A stretch of 64,000 bases of DNA from Hormiphora californensis (Eukaryota > Ctenophora > Tentaculata > Cydippida > Pleurobrachiidae): contig CM035357.1 in NCBI GenBank assembly GCA_020137815.1, positions 6,436,034-6,500,033 on the forward strand, in the 5' to 3' direction. Position numbers and translations under genes: made by a program. Of the stretch, positions 56,501-64,000 are shown one piece after another. Positions within the stretch are counted from its first letter, which is position 1, and each line of letters starts with the position of its first letter. Under the pieces are notes generated by a model. That model worked only from the letters and a program-made list of their open reading frames with translations, did not search any database and was not told the origin of the DNA.

Positions 56501-58109
56501 CCCCTAAAGCTATTCTCGTCCCGGAAACGTATTTTACACCTCTCTATCATTGCAGGGTATGGGCCAAACAAAAACATCACTTTCATCACTTACGGGATGC
56601 GGTTCGAATGAGTGGAATGAACTACCAACACTTGAAAAATGAACTTGAGTTTTGACCCCGTGATTTTTCTTGTGAGGAAAATCTTTGCTTATCAATTGTT
56701 CTCCCAAATTTTTAAAATGATTGAACAAAAGGTAGCCGTGATACAGCCGATGAAGTCGCAGGAAGAGCCAAAATCATGAATTGCATTTTCTCAACTGCCA
56801 TTGACCTGTGTGCTTCATTTGATTTTCAATGGTCTCATTGGAAAGATAAATTCAACCCAAAAATGCCTCAACTCTCGGTAAATTAGCATTCTTAAATTCA
56901 TAATAACTTGTACAACGTTCAATGAATGAAAAATGAACTTTAATAAAACATTTCATACAATGCAAAAAGTCGTCCATGAATTGTTCCGCATGTACCCGTA
57001 ATTTGTTTTTTGGCATCATCACTAAACCGTGTTCGGAGGTACGGCTCGTCCCCCGCTATCAAATTTATGGGCCCACCTTGTATTCGACAGAACCTCCTTG
57101 ATCTAGCTAAACATGTCATACTTCCATCTTTATATCTACCCAGGTCTATATTGACGGTGCCATGGGGGGGAGGAGTGAGATGGTGGCAAGGTTACAGTGA
57201 CATGGCCCACAGAACCGACTATACATCCACACCTGTTGTAATTCCACACTACAGGTACGTATGATGTGTCAGATGTACCGTACCTGGATGTGTTGATCTT
57301 TCTACATTCTTTCATCCAACATAATTCCTCAGTTTTCATCCACCTACATTCCCAAGCTCCAACACCCGTCCCCTTTCGCCAATTACGGTTGGGAGCTACA
57401 GGTGAACGGGAGATGATAAAGGACAACTATGACGGGGAAGGTGTATATACAGCAAGCATTGAGGGAGAGGTGAACGGAACGTTAAAGTTTAACTGATGGA
57501 ACTAACGGTTAGGTAAGTCCGCTAAAACTACACGTCGGTGTACACGCGTTCACAACAACAATGTTCTCACGATACCGCTACAGCCCTCTGTCGTTTTCAA
57601 AGTTCTCTCCCCCTTTTATTTCTCTGTGTCACAAATGCTATACGCTCCCTCCCTACTTACCTCATTCTACCGGTAAATCTTAAGTTATCGACACACAACA
57701 CTCCGCTGTAATAAACAAACATGAACCCTATCTACGAGCCAGAGGGAGAACGAACGATACGCTGTGAGAGCATGTCACACCTCCCCTGCAGCAGAATGAT
57801 TATTGATTCAGCACTGAAGCAAGCACAAGCTGGAGGAAGACAGAGGGAGGAAGTGTCGGGCTAGGGCGCTCAGGGTATGAATGAAACAACGGTAACGAAA
57901 CACATCATTCAAAATTACTACCTCATTTGTTAATTGTGAAACGGTCATGGTGCACTGCCCCACAATTAGTCACTGGGTTCCAATCCATGACACTCTCCGC
58001 TTCCCCCCTTGTCCCCAAGCAAACCCCCTCCCAACAACCCTCTCTCCCCTCAGTACTTAGAGAAGACCGCCCCGCCGACCACACACTGCTCAAGGATTGT
58101 AGCTCAAAC
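50573..58109 (+). pseudogene. Broken copy of ORP 3' half (false or degraded duplicate)
   Basis: Equivalents of the first alternative exon (about 50573-50740), exon 14 (52650-52684), 15 (53571-53643), 16 (53806-53966), 17+18 (54402-54640), 19 (54846-54970), 20 (55176-55356), 21 (57144-57254), 22 (57378-57500), 23 (57674-57892) and 24 (58053-58109) are recognisable. None keeps a full frame. Exons 17 and 18 are directly fused at about 54533, where intron 17 is absent. The other introns are kept, so it is not a processed copy. Splice dinucleotides are mostly preserved while reading frames are not, which again points to sequencing indels. Confidence 0.8.
55500..57090. mobile_element. Second copy of the CAAGGTGGCC foldback element
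   Basis: It corresponds to 34350-35905, with the same position in the intron before ORP exon 21. Arm identity is lowered by scattered indels. The left boundary again follows CCCAGGTCTATA. Confidence 0.8.
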
Positions 58110-58629
58110 GGGCACCTTTTTACCATGACGCCAACACATAATGTAAGGATTGATCTCGTCCTGTAAACTACTCGGGATGTAAACTCTTTCGGAGTTCTGG
58201 GACTTGAATATGCGAGATATCAAAGGTATTTGGCATTGTGTATTCAGTAAATTCTTTACTGAGATATATTGTTGACTGTGAGGGGGAGAAACACATAGGG
58301 TCGTTTGCATGCTGTCCTCTGTAGTCAGTTTGTTAGTTGTATAGCACGCTGTAATTAGAGAGAGAAATGTGATCTGTGTGTGTCATGAGACCCTATCTTG
58401 TGTATATGTGAAGCATGATATATGTCCATGGATCTGAAACCGAGAGGGCGAATAATAGTACTACTGTCTGTCTCGTACTCTCTTGAACAATTCATAAACT
58501 TTATGTTTTATAAACTTTGTTAAGCAGTGCGGTTGAGCATTTTTCTTTCTTTTCGGTTACAACTAACAAAACACTACCCGAATACTGCACTGCTTATACC
58601 GCAATTTGTATCGTATCCGGCCAAAACCT

Positions 58630-59480
58630 TTACACACAGGCAAAATTTCATTTGCCTGGGCAGGACGTCGTTCTATGACGGCCGTTCTAACGACGTCAGC
58701 TCGTCCAGACGTAAACATCTGAGACGGTTTTTGCGTCTAGACGGGCGTCTGCACGTGCACCGGCGTAAGTAGACGGATTCAGATTGGGATGAACGGTCTC
58801 TAGTCTCTACCCGTTTAACAGAGTTTGAACTAAATGTCGAATCAGACGGTGTTGAACGAAAATCAGGCAAATCTCTGAAATCAGAACGGAACCAAACCCG
58901 TCTCAAGTACGTCTGAACGACGTTCTGGCAGATAAAACCCTATCAGATCAACTTGGCACCATGCTACGTCCTGTCTACTTCGCACGTACTAGTGTCAATG
59001 TTAACCAAGATCTAGGCGGGTACCGTCTAGACGGGTCTTGAGACGGAATTTCTATTGCGAAGACGTTCTAGACTGCTTGACACGGGATTGTGTTTCCTGT
59101 CTGATTTCATAGGTTACGTCTGCATTTCGTCAACACCTGTTCAGGCCAATGCTCGTACCACTGTTCTCAGCTCGCTCCGAGAATTAGATAGGTCGGCCAA
59201 GCTCTTTTGTCCAACTACCCGTCCTACAAGGCTAAACGCCGCTAAACGGCACGTCCTCAATCCTTTCTAACTCCGTCCAGACGCCATCTAGACACAAAAC
59301 CCGTTCTATGACGTCGTTGGAACGGCGTCTAGCAGCTACTAGGAGTAGGGTCCTCACCTCACCTACTGATACCCGGCTCAGTTTTAACAATTAACTATAA
59401 GGTTGGCAAATGTTTATTTGCCACCTGATAGTTTATAGTTATGTGATTATAGCCGGGCTATCGTAGGTGAGCCGTGGAGG
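58630..59480. mobile_element. Second copies of the CGTCTAGACG foldback and CTCACCTACG hairpin
   Basis: These correspond to 37470-38160 and 38163-38270. The boxes are readable but damaged (for example CCCGTTCTATGACGTCG for CCCGTCTAGACGTCG), consistent with base-calling errors at this recurrent motif. Confidence 0.7.
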
Positions 59481-61126
59481 CCCCTGTAGCTGCAGGTGAG
59501 GCCCCTAGTGCTTAGCTGCAATGGGCCTCAATGATCACGTTGATCCATTTGGCAACCTATCCTCCTCCGTCCGTGTGAGATCGATCTCACTCAGGATCAT
59601 GTTATCATTGGTGCTGTAGTGAGAAATACGGTATCGTCAACACGGTATCAGTGAAAACGGTAAGCGAGACCAATCAAGTGCCAGATGACACCGTGACAAC
59701 CGAAATTATTGTTAATTTCAAATACAATTACATATGTATTTTCAGGAACTGTAATGGTCAAATACCGTATTATCAGACACACGTATTCCCACTACAACAC
59801 CAGCCGCACTGTATGTGGACCAAATGATCACCTATGATCACCTGAATGGATCGATCAATCCAATCCTACCCGAAAACCACGTCCTGTCTAGGTTTGTCTA
59901 GTTATGACGGGTCCAGACTCCAGAGTCACCCCTAACCACGTACCACTGAGATTAGATCCTCTAGACGATAGCAGAACAGTTTAAAAAGGAAACCCCAAAG
60001 CAAAAGCCCCGCCATATTTCTGTCATGTGGCCCTGGGTCTGATCGAGCCAGACAGCCCAACTGTAAAGATCTTGTTCTAAACGTTAAACTCAGCTGTGCT
60101 TATCTGGTTGTGGCTTTTGCCGCAGCCAGATCGCCGAGGACAAGTCACTTGTTCGACACAACCACAACAGCTCATTAAAAGACCTGTCTGGGCGGACCCC
60201 ATCTGAGGCGCAACTGTCGCATTGAGAATACAAACCGAGTCTGCGCAAGCCAGACAGATAAACTTCAATTCTGGACAAGCTATGACCGCAGTTACGTTTT
60301 TGTCAAATTCCCCAAATTTTTTTGTATGCTGGGGGTTTCCCTGCCTAGACACATTGATTAAAAACACGCATCTATTACGAGTCATCCCAATAAACTAAGT
60401 AAACAAAGTGTCAGTTCGTTTATTTCAATTTTATGTGCCAATTTTTACAAATAAAGAGTAGAAGACTCAACTTTGGTTACCCTATTAATATGTACCTTAC
60501 TATCATCCCAATATACCAGCAGGTTCATCGAATGACGTGCACGAGCTTTCAATTCTGATCAGAGTTAAGAAATTGTTGGGCATATTTTTGGCAAGAAATT
60601 AACTCTAAACTTTGGAAGATCTTGCGAGACACACACGCAATCAATCTCATTTCAGCTAATACGAATACAACACATAACACACGGAATCCTCTACCCAATC
60701 TATCCACTGTCCCAAATTGTTATGTCCAATTAAAATATTGCCCCATCTCGAATATCCTTCTCATTCTCAGCGTGATCCTGCGCTCAGCATCCTCGTTCTA
60801 TCAGTTAACCCTCAGATGCTTTCCTCTCTCGTCAGATTGTGGCGTCTATTCCTTCTACCACCACCCCCTCTAACTCCTTCCTGAAAGTACTGTTCTCGCA
60901 TGTAACCGGGGAGATATTGGAGACATAGTCTAATTACCGGGGGATTTTGGGGATATGCAGAGTCGGGGAGAATCGATAGATCATAGACGATAGAGAGAGA
61001 GAGATATGAAATGGGATGTGAGAGAGACCGACCGGACCTTCCTCTCTGCTCGAGGAACAACAACAATTTTGAAATCAATTAAATGGGCCACAACAGCAAC
61101 AAGGGCCTGGGGAATCGGATAATTAA

Positions 61127-63960
61127 TAGTTATCATTTGTCACCCCAAAGCGTTCGCTGGAATTCTCGGAGTAGTGAGCTTTCCTTTTCTCTCTCAAAAT
61201 CAGACGACCTCTCAAAAAGAGAACACCAGCTGTTAATTTAGTGCAAGGACCTCCTGGCAATTCAGTAATATTTCGGTTACAATGACCAACTTGCCATGAC
61301 TTGGCAGTGTCATGTGTTGTCATGACAACTATCTATATCAAACACACTGTCATCTTACCTGGATCTTTCCTCTCTGGTGACTCGCACTCAAGATATAAAC
61401 TACTGACAACGTCCTTCTCTCTCCCTCTTCTTTCCCTCTTCACTGCCCTGTCCTGAGCTAACCAGGCACCCGCACATACCACTCAATCTGTCCGCAGACT
61501 CATGGACTCGACCCCTGTGTTAGAAATGTACACATGGGGCTGTATGGCCTCGCGGACTCCATCTGCGCCCGCAAGCAGCAAATGGGGATCCTGGTGTCCA
61601 TAATTGTACAGTCGGACCCCGATTTGTGGCCCCCGATTTAGTGGCACCCCCCGATTTAGGGGCAGGATTTTTCCCCCCGATTGGGAAGTTAACATTATTT
61701 GGCCCCGATTTAGTGGCACCCCCCGATAGTGGCAGGATTTTTCCTCCTCCCCGATGAGGCCCTAATCGGGTCCGACTGTATATCACACTTATGACATTAT
61801 GGACCAGGTCCCTGAATACCCTCCACATTCTTACATTAGTAGCCCGGTTTGGTCGCTTGGTTTTCCCTCCCCCGTCCTGCCTTACACTCTCCCTGGCCCA
61901 TCACCTTCTTCTTCCCGAAGATAGGGAGATACCAAGACAAGCAAAGAAACCGTTATTCTTGTCATGTCACTAGATCACTGGTACCGGCAGCCAATGTGTA
62001 ACAATGGCAGGGTACTCCGTTTCAATTGTGGCTTCTGCGTGCAGAAGAAATGAGAATAGGTCAGGCCAACTGCATGAGGCTGTACGATGCAGGGGACTCA
62101 GTCCCTACACCTCATCCTAAACTATTCCAAGTTCAAATTTCTTTGATTTGTGCCCAACAATGATTCCAAAACGAGGGAACTTTTCTTAACTAAAAGGATA
62201 TGTCGATCAAATACAAGTTGGTGATTGAATAATGTATATTATGGAAACTGAAGGGATCAAATAGTCCCTGAGAAGCATCTCTAGCTGTCAGAGAATCGAC
62301 AGCTATTAAAGTATTGATAAAAAGAAGCCGGTTGACGATTATCCCAAAGCTGTGATATTAAATTTACTGGCAATAATAGTGAAGGTGAATAATTTGTGGA
62401 ATATCGGGGCTATGGTGGGTCAAAGACAACACCAGGTTGAACACTGGAGGAAGAAGAGAGATAGAGAGAGAGATACGAGAGAGAAGAATCAGCTCTCTCA
62501 TCAAGAGATAGATGAGAGAAGCAACTAGCTTCCGCTCTCGCTCTCCTCTCTAGCAGCTCAGCTTCTCTCTCGTCTTCGCTTCTTCTCGCCTTTCCCTCTC
62601 GCTCTTCGCTTCCTCTCTCGCTGTCTATCTCTCTCTCCTCTCTCTCGCTCATCGTCTCGATCTCTGGTGTCTCTCTCCTGCTCTTCGTCCGCCGAGGCTC
62701 TTCTTCGTCCTCTTCTCATCCAATCGTCCGACACTCTCCCTACGGTTGATGGCGGATATCCAAATGGGGGAGTACTGACCAAAGAGGGACAGAGGGAGGG
62801 CAAGGGGGTAAAGTTTGGAGAGAGGGGGAGGGGTAAGAAAGAGGAAGGGGAATGAATGTTGTAGTAATGGGAGAAGAGGGGGTGGGGGGAGGGGGGGGAA
62901 TGGTGTTGAGTAGAAGGGGGAAAAAGGAGGAAGATGAAAGGAGTGGGTCTTTGTTTCGCAAGCCTAACATCAAGTGTTGTACTATGGTTTGGTCGGAACT
63001 CAAAGCTAGCCTGTTTACCAATCAGGAAACAAAGCAGTCGTTCAATGATCCAAATGGGACGGGTGACGAGTTAGTTTTTTTGTAGACAGGATCGAGCAGG
63101 GGTGGGAGACCATACTCGATTATTATCATTTTCAGTTTCATGTTTGAACTTGCCGCTAAATCAGCCTTGTATATCCTGGTGATAGAAGAATAATACCTCG
63201 CCGTGGGCTTTCCCTTGTTGTTCTTCCAACGGTAGCGGCCCCGCCCAATCCCACTATCTTATCTCTGATCTCGGCTGGTCATCCCCAAACAGTGCGTCTC
63301 ACCCGCATAAATAGAACTTTTAACTAATTTATGTTATGCTCTAAACTCTAACTCTCATCAGTGGAGAGAATGGTCGACAGGCAAACATTATTTCTTCTAA
63401 AACCCTAACCAACTTCGCTGGTTACTGTAGAAGAATACATCACCCTGCCACAATAAACATGTAACCAGTTTGCCCTACTAGCAATACTATAATGTGGGTG
63501 AGACTAAGGACCCTGTAATGTGGCCACCCCACCCCTTCTGTAGACTCTCCCACATTGTTGGTAGACCTTTTTTTTAGTTTGTGCTCTCCACTGCCCACTG
63601 TTTTTCTAGTAGCCATAATCGCGATCTCGATTGATCCCCATAACTCTACATAATAATCTTACCGCTTTTCTTCATTGTTCATCCTCTAGTTTAAGAAAGT
63701 AATAGATACAAACTGGGGTCTATTATGCATCCCACTACACACTATATAGGAATGGCTCTCCACTCGCGCTAGTCTCTCCACTACAAATTGCCCTATTAAT
63801 CTACCCATCATCATGTCTACTCACATTGACCCCATTTCTCCCCTATTCCTCCTCCTCCTCTCATTCATCACAAACAGTCCAGCAGCCCTGCATCCTTGGA
63901 GCTAACCGTTAAGTGTCCTTGCCTCGGCGCCCTCTTTCCTCCCTATCCTGAACTGGACTG
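61127..63960 (-). pseudogene. Broken copy of the inhibitor-2-like exons
   Basis: Minus-strand equivalents of exon 39960-39872 (about 61215-61127), exon 40252-40114 (about 61515-61365) and exon 42063-41936 (about 63955-63835) are present with frame-breaking indels. The pogo MITE copy is at about 61609-61780. The equivalents of exons 42849 and 42565 would lie past the window end. Confidence 0.75.
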
Positions 63961-64000
63961 AATGAGGAGAGTTGGTTATGTTATTTTGTAGTACTAACTA

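Larger units (their letters stand above)
49670..64000. other. Second, indel-rich collinear copy of about 28.2-42.1 kb
   Basis: From about 49670 to the window end the sequence follows 28205-42110 in order: alternative ORP first exon, ORP exons 14-24, the CAAGGTGGCC foldback, the CGTCTAGACG foldback, the CTCACCTACG hairpin, the pogo MITE, and inhibitor-2 exons. Differences are mainly single-base gains and losses spread equally over exons and introns, typical of uncorrected long reads. Some introns differ more deeply (32367-32450 against 53966-54050; 33830-34030 against 54972-55175), which suggests a distinct haplotype. I favour an unpolished haplotig joined in tandem over a genuine duplication. 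Confidence 0.85.

Noticed and set aside
52650..58109. A second, tandem ORP gene
   Set aside because: Every exon is broken by indels typical of uncorrected reads, and the surrounding intergenic sequence is duplicated in the same way; treated as a haplotig or damaged copy.

Overview
The window is nuclear DNA of a multicellular animal. Genes are split by many GT-AG introns, there is a metazoan-type oxysterol-binding-protein-related (ORP) gene, laminin-type EGF exons and a rhodopsin-like GPCR, and the intergenic DNA is crowded with foldback MITEs, non-LTR retrotransposon debris and (CT)n/(GA)n microsatellites. A marine invertebrate, perhaps a sponge, would fit, but nothing here fixes the taxon. 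It looks like long-read assembly: several obvious coding exons carry single-base indels, and the last 14 kb is an indel-riddled second copy of sequence seen earlier in the window.

Layout. 1-5.5 kb: foldback repeats and a 5'-truncated minus-strand non-LTR element of the restriction-like-endonuclease type, ending in poly(A). 5.5-8.0 kb: last exons of a cysteine-rich gene with laminin-type EGF modules (+). 8-15.1 kb: two further retrotransposon fragments, a 1.3-kb purine-rich tract running into poly-C, two exons of an unidentified membrane protein, and a MITE cluster. 15.5-16.5 kb: a frameshifted intronless GPCR (-). 17.1-18.0 kb: an unidentified, probably mitochondrial, protein with two frameshifts (+). 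18.6-19.2 kb: a hAT-type element with 8-bp target duplications and a nested pogo-type MITE.

19.4-36.9 kb: the main gene, an ORP10/ORP11-like lipid transfer protein. I assembled 24 coding exons whose phases all agree; they sum to 2259 nt (752 aa plus stop), close to vertebrate ORP11. A PH domain lies in exons 2-6 and the lipid-binding ORD with EQVSHHPP in exons 16-24. Phase-compatible alternative exons suggest a PH-only form (ending at 27183 or 27670) and an ORD-only form (starting at 29116). Its introns hold a 15-bp minisatellite and a 1.56-kb foldback element.

39.9-42.85 kb: a convergent minus-strand gene resembling protein phosphatase inhibitor 2, five 3' exons. 43.0-49.65 kb: about 160 copies of a 34-bp satellite with higher-order structure, interrupted by a 1.28-kb TA-flanked inverted-repeat element. 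49.67-64.0 kb: a collinear second copy of about 28.2-42.1 kb, with both genes broken by dense indels. I read it mainly as an unpolished alternative haplotype joined in tandem. It also shows real differences, including the precise absence of one ORP intron.
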